DNA of 64,000 nucleotides. Origin: Coptis chinensis. Taxonomy: Eukaryota > Streptophyta > Magnoliopsida > Ranunculales > Ranunculaceae. Positions 1 through 12,444 of this stretch are shown here, piece after piece. The notes below the pieces were generated by a model. The model saw nothing but the letters and a program-made list of their open reading frames with translations, was not told the origin of the DNA and ran no database searches. The DNA is taken from assembly GCA_015680905.1 (NCBI GenBank), contig CM027377.1, positions 40,820,501-40,884,500 on the forward strand. The letters run 5' to 3'. The translations under genes and the position numbers were made by a program. Numbering within the stretch: position 1 is the stretch's first letter; the number at the start of each line of letters is the position of its first letter.

Positions 1-1074
1 GGTTTAGAAGGAATGTAATGGATAACAAAAGAATGAGTTAGAGAAAATATGGTCTTCAAATATATAATTACTGGAGAAAACCCTAGTGTTCTTTAGTTTC
101 AAAACTGTTCCATACTTTGCCCTTTTTGGCTTCTACTCCATTTGATTTTATTTTTGGAGTTTATAACTTTGATTTTTTTTTTTCTTTCATGAAATTTACT
201 TTTTCTTGGTTTTGACACAGCTATTTGGATTCATCAATCGGCGCCAACTAATAGAACGAATTTTCGTATTTGTATAGGTCTTTCTCTTCTCTTTTATGTT
301 CTTCATCATATTTCTCAAACTCATCAGATATGGATATGGGTAAAGAAATAATGGTTGAAAGATGAAATGGCTAATATAAAGGCTCAACAGGGAAAACTAG
401 GGGAAATACATTTTTTTGGGTTTGTATATTTTTTATTTGGCTATATCGGTCCAAAGAATGCCTAAATTCTCGCCTAGGATATGGTATAGTGATCAAGCAA
501 GTGGACGTGTGATTTCTTTCTACTCGGAATCGCTTCATCCTTGGGCCATTACTCAGATACACTTATGTTGAGGCTTTTTGGCTAGATTCTCACTGGATTT
601 GGAATTTAAGTATTCTAACCGTGGGTCTCATAAATTTACTGCTATATACAGTCATTGACACTCATTGTATGAAAATTCATGAAAAGATGTAAAACCTATT
701 GCGTATGTATTAACACAAGTTTCTAAGAACCAATCATAATTCTAATGCTAATGTGAGATTTCTAAACAATTTTCATCACATAAAAGAAAACAAGACCTTT
801 ATTACTAAATAGGACTAACTAATTTTTATTTTATTTATTTTAATTTTTTAGAAAGAAAGAAAAATAAATAACCTAAAAGTGCCTAAATTTTGCAAAATGT
901 TTCTCTCCCCAAAACAGATGGATACTTTGTCCTCAAGGTATCAAGAGAATAAGGAAAGAAATTACCTGAGAAATGTGAGCAAAAATTCGACTGAAACTCA
1001 AGAATATTAAAAATAGCACACCAATCAAAGAAAACAACCAAAATACACGCATATATATAGACATAAAAATTTAG
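1..1074. other. AT-rich stretch without recognisable gene
   Basis: I see only short reading frames without recognisable domains. The sequence is AT-rich, with T and A runs near 173-184 and 826-870. The minus strand near 236-256 has a short stretch (TTGGCGCCGATTG) that resembles a plant retrotransposon primer-binding site, but no LTR end is evident beside it. This is probably decayed element sequence. Confidence 0.4.
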
Positions 1075-1700
1075 GTCGTTTATAGTCAGATTCCTAAGAC
1101 TTTATTCAAGCATAAAGGTTTGTAAAAACCCTTGGCATTCGCACCCAGATGTTGGAATGATTTAGCAAATACAGATTATTTGCTAGAAAAATAAGAAAGA
1201 AACTCACGTCGTTAATGAACAAAACCTTACCAAGCACCAAATAAGGTTTTTGATTGAAATACGCGAGGTATGTGGACTAAAGGTCCGGCGCTTACAACCA
1301 CACACTCCATATTGAGGTCCCGGTTACTGTAATGGTGCATTTCCATGAGAAAAGAATGTACAGAAAAGCACTGAAGAAAAGAGTCTTTTATAGTCAGATA
1401 CTCAAGACTGGTATGGATGTATCTCATTATTGAGATTCATCAAGCATAAATGTTTGTATAAACCCTTGGCATTCGCACCCAGATGGTGGAATGATTTAGC
1501 AAATACAGATTATTTGCTAATATGTTGAACAAATAAACTGCGTCATTGATAAACAATACCTTACCACCCATCAGGTACTAAATTGGAATACACGAGTTAT
1601 TTGGACGAAGGAACCGATGCTGACAACTATCCCTCCAAATAGAAGGCGCGGTTACCTTATTGTGGCATTACTTGAATGCAACGAAAAATGAGTCATTTAA
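1075..1700. repeat. Tandem duplication, unit about 334 bp
   Basis: Two adjacent diverged copies begin near 1075 and 1383. The shared string CTTGGCATTC occurs at 1131 and 1465, an offset of 334 bp, and the following stretch about AAATACAGATTATTTGCTA is repeated with the same spacing. The segment containing CTTACAACCACACACTCC (around 1290) has a dispersed relative at about 6150-6345. The block is non-coding and probably belongs to retrotransposon sequence. Confidence 0.65.
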
Positions 1701-2603
1701 AGTTAGACTCTCAAGACTTTATGTTGGGCCTTTTTAAGTCAGATTCTTAAGACTAGGTACGGGAGGTCTTTTTATGTCAAATTCCCCTAGACGATGCACA
1801 CCCCCAAACAAGATGAAACTGGGGTGTCATGTTTCTCGATCAACTATAAGATAATAGTTGAAAGAGTTGGGGATTTAGCGAGTACCCCCAAAAAAATGGT
1901 ATTTTTACACACTCGTGTTGAGATAGAAAATGAAAATGCATCAGAAGTTGTTCTTCATGAAGCTCAGATGGGTAAAATAGGACAATTAGCATTTTAAAGA
2001 TGTTAAGTTAAAAGATTGGTCTCAACGACAAAAATGATTGATTTATCTCTTGTATGCAAGGGTAAAGGTTTGTTACTCTTAGGTTGGTCTACATTTTGAT
2101 ATATCGTTATGGTAGGAAATTTTTGCATATAGTAGATTCCCTAAAAGTATGTTTTAGATACCGATATAAAACATGTTTTCAAAGTTCATCATTTTTGCAA
2201 AATTATTAAGCAATCATAAAAATGAATTCTAATCATGCTCGTTGATTCAAAACATGCTGTCATATCATATCCAAAATAGGTTAAGATTGATTTTTGTTGA
2301 AATAGCCTAAAAATGTTTAGAGATTGCATATAATCCTTTGACATGAGATTCAAGGGAGAGATAAAAGAAACGTACCTTCTCAAATTGTGCTTACACGCAC
2401 TTGGGTCGAAGATGACTTGAGTGGTCGTTGACCTATTGACAGTTCGGGGTCAATGCCGCTCACCTATTATTCAGAAAATTATTACAAACATATAGAAGCC
2501 CACAAACCAGGCCGAAATGAGGCAGAATGCCAATAAGTTATAGAGTTTGGGCCTTCGAGGGCTTGATTACACAAATATATTTACAAAAATAAAAAACTAA
2601 AAT
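1701..2603. other. No gene seen; element-like intergenic DNA
   Basis: Reading frames here are short and featureless. A further weak relative of the upstream repeat (TTTTAAGTCAGATTC) lies near 1733-1747 and matches one near 6301-6315, so this stretch belongs to the same decayed repeat family. Confidence 0.35.
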
Positions 2604-3630
2604 TATACAACACAATTAATTTTTTTTTTTTTTTTTTTTTCACATTTTTTTTAAACACTCACTTAGTGCATTCATCACTCATTTCCACTTGCATAATGCA
2701 TTCAACATTCACCAATTCTCCACTAACAAAATTCTCCACCGACTCCAGCACTTGGGAGCAACAGCTGCAAGAGCACTGTTGCAACAGCACACCCCACCAC
2801 AGAACATTACCTTCCCAGAACATCACCATCACAACAAAACATCATCGACACATGCAGCAAGCTGCACTAGCAGCCACCACGCGCTACACCTCTGCACAAA
2901 CAGCACTTGAACTGACTTCAAGCCACCAGTAACTCAAATCACAAGGCCTGCAGCAGTTCAGCAAGATACACCTCAGAGGCAAGCTGCTTCCAAGCATAGG
3001 AAAACTGCGTGCTATAGGTCGGCAAGTTCACCACCACCATCAGTCAGTTTCTTCTCCACCATCACCACACTTTTACAGCAACGCCAACGCCGTCAACAGA
3101 GAGCACACTCTCTGCTCATGACTTCACCATCGATCAGGCACGACAGACACCACTGTCGCAATCCAGCAACAGATATCTCCCCCTTCAGCAGGCAGCACAA
3201 CCGGCACCACTAGCATCAACCTTCACCGCACCACCGTCAGTCACCCCCTCATGCTCTCCCAACAATCACCACGGAATAGCACCACCAAAACCTGCCACCA
3301 TCAAAACCTCTTCACAGCACCACCACAACACTTTCTCAAAACAGCACCACCGATCACCTCCTTCATCATCCCATCACCACCAAAACAGAAACGTCTTCTT
3401 CAATTGACCTCAAGCCACCATCACTTGAACTCAACGCCATCGTCGTCTCAGGCAACAATCTTCGACAGTTCACCTGCAACAAAAACTTAGAGAAAAGAAA
3501 AAAGAAAGAGAAGAAACCGAAAAGAAAAGAAAAGAGAGAGAGAGAGAGGCGCTGAGAAGAAGAGAGAATGGAGAAGAAAGAAAATGGAAGAGAAGCAAGA
3601 AAAAGAAGAAGAAAGAGATGGGTGCGATTT

Positions 3631-3632
<2 letters not shown>

Positions 3633-3686
<54 letters not shown>
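3633..3686. repeat. 54-nt poly(T) tract
   Basis: This is an uninterrupted T run, one of the longest homopolymers in the window. Its exact length is likely to be unreliable in an assembly. Confidence 0.9.
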
Positions 3687-3690
<4 letters not shown>

Positions 3691-3848
3691 AGGCCAATTA
3701 GGCCCATAACCACAAAATGGTGATTTTTTTTTTTTTTTTTTTTTTTTTGAAATATTGTTTAGAGGAAAATGAAAATTTGTGGAGGGAATAGAAATGATTA
3801 TTGGAGTGTTATGACCAAATTAATTTATTTTGCAAATTTTATAGAAAA

Positions 3849-3861
3849 CGCAGCGGCGCCA
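3849..3861 (-). promoter_or_regulatory. Putative primer-binding site
   Basis: On the minus strand TGGCGCCGCTGCG lies 10 nt downstream of a TGTTACA end. Plant Athila/Tat-type elements commonly use a TGGCGCCG primer-binding site, so this supports a minus-strand LTR element. The match beyond the first eight to eleven bases is imperfect. Confidence 0.4.
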
Positions 3862-3871
3862 TTAATCAGTC

Positions 3872-5047
3872 TGTAACACAGCTGTCGGGTTTGTTATTTC
3901 ATTCGCATTTCAATAAAATTGCAAAAGTTTATTTATAAACAAAAACTAATTCGATCACGTGAATTTGTGAAAGTGGATTTAGGTGAGAAAATGATGAAAA
4001 TAAACTAAAATAGACTTTGATTTCGGAGATAGAAAATCCGTTTGAGCGAATCCTATCTCCGTTAAAAGAGTTAGTCTCGATTTTTGATCCCTAATATCGA
4101 CTCTTCATCTCTGAACGAGCGTTATTAACGCGTGGAATCGATTCAGAACCCCATTTATGGGAGAACTTACTCGGTTCATAATCGTTTATAATTATCGAAA
4201 CACCCTCCCTAACAGAGATAATCCTCACTCGAGCAAAGTTTCTGCTCCGAGATCACATAACTAAGGTGTTATTCTAATTAACAGAAAATAAAACTGAAAA
4301 CAAACTAGAAATTAAATTCTTCATTACACTAGAACAGCAGCAAACTACTCTACTCCTACTGATGGAATGTTAACCATTCCATGAGAAAAATTAAAACTAG
4401 AACCTTCTATTTATAGTTTTTCTGATGGTTTAGATTCAATCCATCTAATCTAAATCTAACGGTTACAAATAAAATATAATATCACAGGGAATATTCTAGG
4501 AATATTCTCTAGGGAATATTCTAAGAATAATCTCTAGAATAGTAATGGGCTTGGACTAAATAGTAACAGGCTTTGGCTTTATCTTCATACTCCAAATCGT
4601 ACGACCATTTTTTGGAAGCTAGATACCATTGCGTAGAGTTTTCTGCGATGATCATTTTAGATGGTCGAATGCTTGAATCAGAGTTAGGACTTAGGAGACG
4701 AAAGATATCGCCGTTTGAAGTTTTCTCCTGACTTTCGGGCTGATTTAGGTCAGTTTGACCAAAATCTCTTCTTTAGCTGGCTTAGGGACTCAAGTTTGGA
4801 TTCTTCAACTTGTTCCATGGTTATCTATGTCCATGAGCTTTGTTAGCAGTTTGGAGCTTTAAATGAGCTGATACTGAAGATTTCAAGTCCAAGCTTTATT
4901 CGACTGTATTTCATGTTAAAACACAGGTTCTATGTGTATTTTATCGTTGTCTGTTGAAACCTGTGAAAACATGAAAATTTAATTAATTTACATTTATTAA
5001 ACACATAATTGACCCAGATTTAATGTCTATACGGGGTTTAAAACACA
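3872..5047 (-). mobile_element. Putative 1.2-kb LTR of a Ty3-gypsy-like element
   Basis: Read on the minus strand, the segment begins TGTGTTTTAAACC and ends TGTTACA, so it has TG...CA borders. It is preceded within 40 nt by a G-rich purine-like stretch (TTTGGGGGTAG, around 5066-5076) and followed by the putative primer-binding site at 3849-3861. Having both signals suggests one LTR shared by internal sequence on both sides, or an old recombinant. I found no second copy of this LTR and no target duplication, so the borders are an inference. It contains three GAATATTC boxes at 4489-4521. Confidence 0.35.
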
Positions 5048-6835
5048 GTTTTTGGTACTTATTTGCTACCCCCAAATAAGTTTGGGATATGGGTTGTTTG
5101 ATATAGAATGAGAAATACATGATTTATTATACTAGAGATATTTATTCTACTATAAAATCTTTTTGGGTTTTTGTATTTTTGAAAACGTATATGAAAATTC
5201 ATGAAATTTAACATGCATGCATGATTATGATTACACTACGATTGAAGAAATAAAAAGTGTGAAACGTAAAGTATGTGAACAACTATCTATACAAACACAT
5301 ATGAAGTGTATGTGTATTTTTTTTTTTTTTGAGTAGATGTTTTTCTCAATCTAAAAGTATCTCTAACCATATAGAGGTTTTGACAAGAAAATAAAATTAT
5401 ACATTGATCCGGTATTATTTTGGTTACTTCGGAGCGTATAATTTTCATTTTTATATCTTCATATTTTGAAAACTATGTAGAGATGTTTTAAGATACTCGT
5501 ACTCAAAAGTCATGATTTTTAATGCTTGTTTTTGAAAACAAACCATAATAGTTGATCTTAGTCAACTTTTGTGTTGACTCTATATTGAACCCAATCCTAG
5601 TGGCTTCAGTTATGTGGGGGGGTGGGGGTGTTTACTGCACAAGACATGATGGAAGGGTTTAGCTAATTTGACACAAGTGGGTGGTGGAATTAGGTCACTT
5701 TGGTGGATTTTGGTAGTTCTGGTTAAAATGGGATGGGAACCAATATGCTCTATTTTGATTGTTGTAGGTACTTTGTCCTTGTCTGAATATATTTGATGGT
5801 TGACATAATGATATGTTGGTGAGTAGGGGACAATTGATATTTATCTGGTTTTAGCTGAGATAGAAAGTGCATGGTGATATGAGCGACTCTTAGTAACACA
5901 TAACTGATCCTCAAACCGCCCTTAGAAGAATGGAGATTTGCGACTTCTAAGGGTTGGTCTATATGGAATCCATTGCCCATTTTTGAAAAATCACATAACT
6001 ATTAATGTATCAAAAATCTTTTATAATGAGAACGGAGAAAAACAACTATTTTGATGAAGAAATGTAAAATAAAGAAAATTGTATACTCGCTCCACAGGTT
6101 CACACTTACTCAAACGACGAGTAAAAAAGTGTTTTACAAAGAAAATGTGAGATATACGTAGACTAAGGTTCCGGCACTTACAACCACACACTCCAAGAGG
6201 AGGGTTCGGTTACCTTAATGATGCACTCCCATGGAATGCATCGAGAAAACATAATATGAATATTTTATAGTAAGATATTCAATACTATATGTGATGTCGT
6301 TTTAAGTCAGATTCCCCAATACTATGTATATGAGATGGATGAAATGTTGTTAACTATATACTAATAGTTTAAACAGCTGGGGATCTTTATAGAAAAATAT
6401 ATGAAAGCATATACCCCCAAATAGAATGAAATGATGCATTTGGAGTGTAAGATGCAGAATGATAAGAGGATATTTATGTAACCCATCATGGAACTTATGT
6501 AATAACCCGTCATAGTTGAACTGTCCAAAAAAGTGATAGGTTGGTAGTATATGTCCTTCATGAGGCTCAATTGATGGGGAATATGACTTACCAGGTTTCT
6601 CAACTACTGAAATGATGGACTCTTGCGTTTGTGCATTGGGCAAAGTCTCTTTACTAGGAAGGTTTAGAAAATTATAAATGATCTCAAAGGCAATTGGCTT
6701 AAGTGCGAATTTGAGGTTTCTTTGAATTGGTTTCGTGGTGCTGTCCTCATAAATTGGTGGATTTTTTATTAATGGAGGTTGGATTGCAAGAGGTGTTAAA
6801 TTGGGATGGTGATGGTTAGGTGGTGGTTCTTCACA
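5048..6835. other. Decayed retroelement-like sequence, no intact gene
   Basis: Only small frames occur. On the minus strand a segment ending near 6590 has a splice-donor-like CTG|GTAAGT, and 6150-6345 is a diverged copy of the repeat at 1230-1420. A G run (GGGGGGGTGGGGGTG-like, around 5617-5630) stands out. I see no domain that names a product. Confidence 0.35.
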
Positions 6836-7084
6836 TCATTTCGAGGACTCAGAGAATTCTTCATCTAGTTCTGGTGTTTCCACAAGATTATGGTTCATAT
6901 CTGCAATAGTAAGAATGTCACAAATTTGTTCTATCAATAAGTCTTTAACGGCCAAACTAAATTGAAATCCACTTTCCACCATAGATTGTATTCCCTCTTT
7001 TCCAAGTACATCATTTTCTTTGTCCTCTCTATCTAAATATTCATAAATTTTCTCAATGCTATTTTCCAAGTGTATCGAGTCCAA
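6836..7084 (-). pseudogene. Acidic hypothetical ORF, 82 codons
   Basis: This is an unrecognised frame rich in Glu, Asp, Ile and Leu, with no zinc finger or transmembrane segment. It lies 100 bp downstream, on the same strand, of the gag-like zinc-knuckle ORF and ends in a Glu/Ser-rich tail. It may be a later part of the same decayed polyprotein, but nothing in it proves that. It could also be a chance frame. Confidence 0.3.
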
Positions 7085-7183
7085 TACATGCTCTCGAGTT
7101 TCTTCTGCCGGAGTTTTCTCATTTATGGGTGATGCATTAAGGTATGTGAGAGAAACTATGATTTCAAGTAAATAGTCATCATC

Positions 7184-7789
7184 TTAAGATCTGAAATTCA
7201 CACGATAGTCAGGTGGATGGTGATGGAGTTTTAATTGGTCATTAATATCAAGATGGGCTTTAGCAATGGGCTTTGTTATAATAACACCTTGTTTCTCTTG
7301 TTGGTTGGGTTCTGGACTAGTGGGAAGAATATTAGTCTCAGATGTGGCATCATTTGAATCGGATTGGAGAAAACATAAGGTAGTTGCTATTTGATAAGTT
7401 AGTATTGTTTGCTTTGCCATTTCTTGGTAGAGTTGGTATGTGATGGATGGTGTAGTGGAATATGAATTTGATATGGATGGTGATGTAAATGGTAATGGGT
7501 TTTGGGTGAAACCGCACTCTGACTGACCATATGGATATTGGAATGGTGGTTGACTATTTGTGATGGAACTCCATGAATTGTCGGCATGATTAGAAAACTC
7601 TTGAGTGTATGGGGTACTAGGGAAGTTTGAAAATTAAAGTTCGTAATCGTAAGGATTTCTCATAGTAGACTCCAATTCAGTATATGATGGACAATGGGAT
7701 AACCAGTGATAAGGACTACCGCAAAAAGAACAAGGTTCTGGGTTTGCATTGTAATTCCATGATGGTTGCAATGCATATTGATAAGACAT
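7184..7789 (-). pseudogene. Gag-like ORF with CCHC zinc knuckle
   Basis: Translating from the ATG at 7787-7789 gives one frame of about 200 codons broken by a single TAA at 7634-7636. Near the N-terminus it contains CSFCGSPYHWLSHC, a C-x2-C-x4-H-x4-C zinc knuckle of the kind found in retroelement gag proteins and some nucleic-acid-binding proteins. The remainder is rich in Pro, Ser, Asn, Gln and Tyr with no recognised domain. The knuckle sits at the start rather than the end of the frame, which is unusual for gag, so the upstream part may be missing. I infer a decayed retroelement gene. A small host zinc-knuckle protein is the alternative. Confidence 0.4.
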
Positions 7790-9720
7790 GAATGCTCAAT
7801 CAATGATGATGCACAAACAGTAGAAATTCTTTTTTTTTTTTTTTTTTTGAAAATATTTGCTTTGGTCTATAATTTATTATGCTCTATTCAGAGGAACAAT
7901 TAGGCATGAGACTAGGATGGCTCTACTACACGTCTCAGAAGAGTAGGCAGTCACTTCACCAAGTGGTGTACTACCAAGAATCTCACTTGCGATGAATCTG
8001 GGGGAGGGGAGTGAGGAAGGTAGTTGGTCCACCGGAATCTGGTAACTGATTACTCTAAATCCTCGTGGCTATATTTTTGTCTTTTTCTGGAGGAGTGTGA
8101 CTACTTTGGGCCTAGCTGATTGATTTTAATTAATTTTTTTTAGTCTAGGGCATTCAAGAATCAAGCAACGTCCAATTTACCTACATTGGGGAATGACTTC
8201 CCAATAGTTGTTATGTGGCTCGGGTTCAGCCTTATGCGCAAATGTAAATTACAGTGCGAAAAGTAAATTTCAAACAATTACGTAAGCATGCTTGAACACA
8301 CAAGGTATCCTCTTACTTGGGCTTTGAGGAGATTTTGAATTTACCTCTTAAGCCATGCTTACACGTTGCTTATGAGGAGAAGGCGACATCAGTTGGCGCG
8401 TGATCTGAGAATCAGGCCTAACCTTTCGAGCTTTATACTGTTTTAAGTTACAATAAAAGCCCACTTAAAAAGCCCACAAATTGGGTTTTTGATAATTTAT
8501 ACAACTATGCCTTCAAGGGCCCAAACTTAAAACTAAACTAATATTATACTAATCTATTAGATTAACTAGTTTTAGATTGATAAGCTAGATTAATTAGAGT
8601 CAAATGGACTTAGAGTATTGATTACCAAGTTGATTTATAGTGTGTGAGCTATGATCCACAACTTGCCTCACACACTTGAACTTCCCAAGGCAATTAAAAC
8701 TATAATCCCTTGGTAAGTATATAACTTAAATCAAGTTTAACTCATGTTTATCATAAGGAATCAATCAAAAACCAATTTTTCCTAATTTTTTTGGTTTTCT
8801 TTTTATCTCTAACTATTACAAACAAGTTCCACTGACTTCTCCTACTCTATTACAAAATCTGGGTTTGGAGTGCAACTATTCATAAAAAACCAACTGAGCT
8901 ACCAAAAAACTGGACCCATGTGTGTGGAGGTGACTGGGCGGTTACCCACCGGCTCTGGTGAAGTTGGATCGTCTTTCGGCTGTATCTTCAGCTCCTCTCC
9001 AACTTGTTGGTCCCGCACCCTGATTTACAAGAAAGTAGATCAGTACTAAAAAGCAACAAAATAAAATGAGGAAAAATTGAAAAATAAAAATAAAAATGGA
9101 AAGATGAGAATGATGCTTCCTTCTTAGATTCTCAACCAAGCACTCTTGCTCCTTCAATCCATGACGGCAGTGCCATTTGAAGTTTGTAATCAGTGGTAGT
9201 TACTTCAAAAGAGTTTGTTTAGAAGTGAGGTTCATCCTAAATTGTTTAGAGTTTGAGTGTGGGAGTTGTAAAGAAGAAAGGTAGACTCTTGGTATATATT
9301 AGATTGCTTTTAAGCTAATGAAAATATTAAAGCTTTAATTATTGGTATTGAAATGACATGAAAATATTGAAAGAAAGATTGATTGAAGATTGAAATAAGA
9401 ACAAGTAAAATAACAAGTTTTAATTAAAAGGAAATGAAGAACAAAAAAAGTAAATACTTGAATTGAAAAACTAGACAAAAAATTAAATAAACCAAATGGT
9501 TTGGATCCTAAGACAATGGATGTTTTCTCTCTCCCTAACTTTTGGATTAAATACCCCTACTTTTGCCTTTTACAGATTTGCCCTTCTCCATTACAAATGA
9601 GACACCTCACACTCCACTTTTGCTTTTTGATTTCTTCTTGACCAAGGTAGGTTGTAGGAGAATATCATATTTTGAGATAAGGGCCTCCATCTCTGGTCTT
9701 CTAAGTTGAGTTTGACTTTT
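7790..9720. other. Non-coding stretch, no gene recognised
   Basis: A T run at about 7830-7849 opens a segment with only short frames. The plus strand at about 8387-8396 reads AGTTGGCGCG, which weakly resembles a retroelement primer-binding core. The remainder is AT-rich, with poly(A)-rich stretches at 9040-9100 and 9420-9490. No domain is visible on either strand. Confidence 0.35.
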
Positions 9721-9723
9721 AAC

Positions 9724-9753
9724 CTTGACTTTGACTTTGACTTTGACTTTGAC
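9724..9753. repeat. CTTTGA hexamer microsatellite
   Basis: The hexamer CTTTGA is repeated about five times with minor variation. Its translation gives a Val-Lys alternation that has no coding meaning. Confidence 0.8.
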
Positions 9754-10191
9754 CGTTGATTTTGATTTTTTCAGCACTTTTCCATAGCAGCTTCTGGTCT
9801 TCATAATAAGCGTGATTAAGGCTCCTTTTGGTGATAAGACGTAGCTTTTATGATAAGTGGTTTCAAATACTCCATAACCTGAAAAAGGCAATAAAAGCTA
9901 TGAGTTATCTTTTCGTTAAGCGTAAGACGGGCTGTAATGCAGTAATATAAGGATAATAAAATGTACATTTGGGAGCTGATCAAACTCCTACTCAAGAGTT
10001 TGTATTATATTGGTCCCAAGAACTACTCCATTTTAAGATCTCCCTTTCGTGTTATTATGTTGTTAGAAACACAAGTAAGCCGAGTCAGTCATGGCGTAAA
10101 GTAGTAGTACCTTGGATGAATACAAATATTGTCATCTTTGGTAATTACTAGAAGTGTATAACACGTTTTTGTCACTATTTCTTATAATCGC

Positions 10192-11116
10192 AAGTTAATC
10201 CTTGTCTAAGCCAGCCATAGTATTCAAGGTATCTTTGCTGCCCCCTGAACTCTTAGCCCAATCAGGAAAGAGTTATGGAATACTGCAGCTGCCCACCTAA
10301 TGTCTCAGATTTGGAAGACGAGGAATCGCATATACTTCGAGGACAGGAAGCTAAGCAAGTCGCACATCAAAAATGAAGTCATAAAGGGAGTTTCGGCCTC
10401 GGGTAAGGTAGCTTCAGACTACATGTTCAACACTCCAGATGACTTAGCCGTGCTGCATGCCTTCAAAATTAAGGGGAGACCGCGTCCAAGCCGCATACAA
10501 GAGGTAAGTTGGATTCCTCCAGAATCGGGTACTATGAAAGTGAACACCGATGGCTCCTCCATCAGGAATCCAGGGATTGGTGGCGGGCATTGTCTTTCAG
10601 AACTATGAGGCCCAAGTACTAGGCGTTCAAGCCTACGGTTTGGGGTCACCACCAATTTTGACGCGGAGTGTTTTGCAATTGTCTTAGCAGCGGAAGTAGC
10701 AATTAGCTAGCAAGGGATGGTTACACTTATGGATTGAGAGCGATTCAACCATAGCGATTAAGGCGTTCAGTGGAGGCAACATGCCCTGGTTTCTTAAAGC
10801 TCGTTGGGTTAGAGTAACACAAAAGCTTGTGCACTGGCGCCTGTCCCATACCTTCCGTGAGGCCAACTTTGGCGTCGATGCTGTTGCAAAGAGAGGATCT
10901 TCTCTGATCCAGGGCGAGACTCTTTGGAGCTCGACCATACCGAGTTACATCAAGGCCATCGAAATCCCATATAGGCCTTATTACCGATTTAGCTAGGCTG
11001 GATGCATTAACTTAGTCTCTCTATAGCTATACTCCTTCTCACTCTATGTAACATTCTTTTTTATAAGTAATAAAATATCCCTACTTGCATGCAAAAAAAA
11101 AGTTAATCCTTGTCTA
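10192..11116 (+). mobile_element. 5'-truncated LINE with 17-bp target duplication
   Basis: The element body (10209-11099) is flanked by identical 17-bp copies of AAGTTAATCCTTGTCTA at 10192-10208 and 11100-11116, and it ends in an A run. The body encodes the C-terminal end of a LINE polyprotein in broken frames. A linker with QIWKTRNRIYFED is followed by an RNase H domain with VNTDGSS (around 10540), ECFAIVLAAE, WIESDS and a terminal EANFGVDAVAKRG. There are frameshifts around 10575 and 10620. Endonuclease and reverse transcriptase are absent, as expected for 5' truncation. Target-primed integration explains the A tail and duplication. Confidence 0.9.
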
Positions 11117-11216
11117 TGAGGTAAATTTATAGGTGTGGTATGATGATAGTGAAGTCCCTGGAGTATGTAGATATCATGAATAATTTTAGTTTTCTTTTCA
11201 TATATGTCGCAAATTC

Positions 11217-12287
11217 GAAAAACGACTAAAAAGGGTATCAAACTTTAAACCTTTTGACAGTTTGGGGACCAAACTTTTTTTCTTGACAGTTTGGGGACCA
11301 AATTGTTTGCTTTTTGCAATTTAGGAACTTCTGTCAAATTTCTCTAACACTGTTTCTAATTTGTATTTTTTTTTTTTTTTTTTTTTGAAAAAAAAAAAAA
11401 ATGCTGAAGTGTACAAGATAGAAGTTGGAACCTTCATCTTGTTGAATGGAGCAGCGGGTTTGCGAGACTTGTCTATCTCCCTCTTTTTTTTTTGCTGGAA
11501 ATTTCTCTCTCCGTCTCTGTTGTTATACCTTTGTGAATGAATCCACTTTAATGTAGCAGTGCAAGGTATTTAACTTCCAAAAGAATATCAAAAGCTCCAC
11601 ACCATGGATATTGATTTGATAGGCTGGAAGAAAGAGCAAGAAAACAAAACGAACTGCACCCAAATCTTATGATATATTGATATTTACCTCAAACCTCTTG
11701 TCAAGCTATACAACTTTTTGGTTAGAAAAACTGGCAGTAATTTCAATGTTGTTATACTGAAGAGATTGTTTCCGAGCAAGGTTTATGAAAGGCAAGGAAG
11801 AGAAAATTGTTGTAGTTGTTGGTGTTAATTACCTGCATTGAAGGTGACTGCTATGAGATTTACAGAGACACAAAGAGTAAGAATGGAGAAAGATGGAGGT
11901 GAATGATTAACATTTTATCAACTTGCCTGAAGGCGGTTCTTGGACAAAACACGGTTGTAGGGGACCAAAGAATGAGGGACTGAAGGGAGGTAGTGAAGCA
12001 TTATGGCAGAGTTGTAATGTAGCAGTTGGATGAGTTGTGTGCATTACCCAGATTTGTGAATTGAAGTTAATTGAAAATTTTTTTAGGTTGCTGCTATTGC
12101 ATTCACCTTGTGTGAGTTATAGTTGTACACGTTAGCATGTTTTTTATTTTTCAATATATATATATATACAAATTAGAAACAATGTTAGAGAAATTTGACA
12201 GAAGTTCCTAAATTGCAAAAAGCAAACAGTTTGGTCCCCAAACTGTCAAAAGGTGTAAAGTTTGATACCTTTTTTAGTCGTTTTTTC
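11217..12287. mobile_element. Non-autonomous DNA transposon with about 150-bp terminal inverted repeats
   Basis: The left end (11217-11367) and the inverted right end (12166-12287) match closely, beginning GAAAAACGACTAAAAA and running through TTTGACAGTTTGGGGACC. The left arm carries an extra partial copy of the CAGTTTGGGGACC motif. Long inverted repeats of this kind are typical of Mutator-like elements. Flanks resemble each other (GCAAATTC and GTCAAATTC) but do not form a clean 9-bp duplication. The 800-bp interior has no ORF with a transposase domain. Confidence 0.8.
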
Positions 12288-12444
12288 ATGTCAAATTCCT
12301 CATGAAATGTGGTTGGAAAAATGATCTTGGTAACTTGTTATTGTTTTGACATGCATGATACTACTACTAGCATCGTAGTTTTGGCATAGGCCACGACTAT
12401 AATGTTAACGTTTGCTACAATATTTTGTAAAGTTTAATGCAAAA

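Larger units (their letters stand above)
2604..3871. other. CACC-rich and GA-rich region bounded by homopolymer runs
   Basis: The block starts with a T run (2620-2640), continues as ACC/CACCA-rich sequence and then as GA-rich sequence (3484-3618), and ends with T runs at 3633-3686 and 3724-3748. Read on the minus strand it is a CT-rich leader followed by GGTGGT-rich sequence, which could be the untranslated leader of the retroelement whose putative LTR lies at 3872-5047. Frames with lysine runs here are only translations of the T tract. Confidence 0.4.

Noticed and set aside
3366..3713. Minus-strand frames with long lysine runs
   Set aside because: They are translations of the 54-nt poly(T) tract and GA-rich DNA, so not proteins.
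9607..9891. ORF with a Val-Lys repeat
   Set aside because: It is produced by the CTTTGA microsatellite and has no domain.
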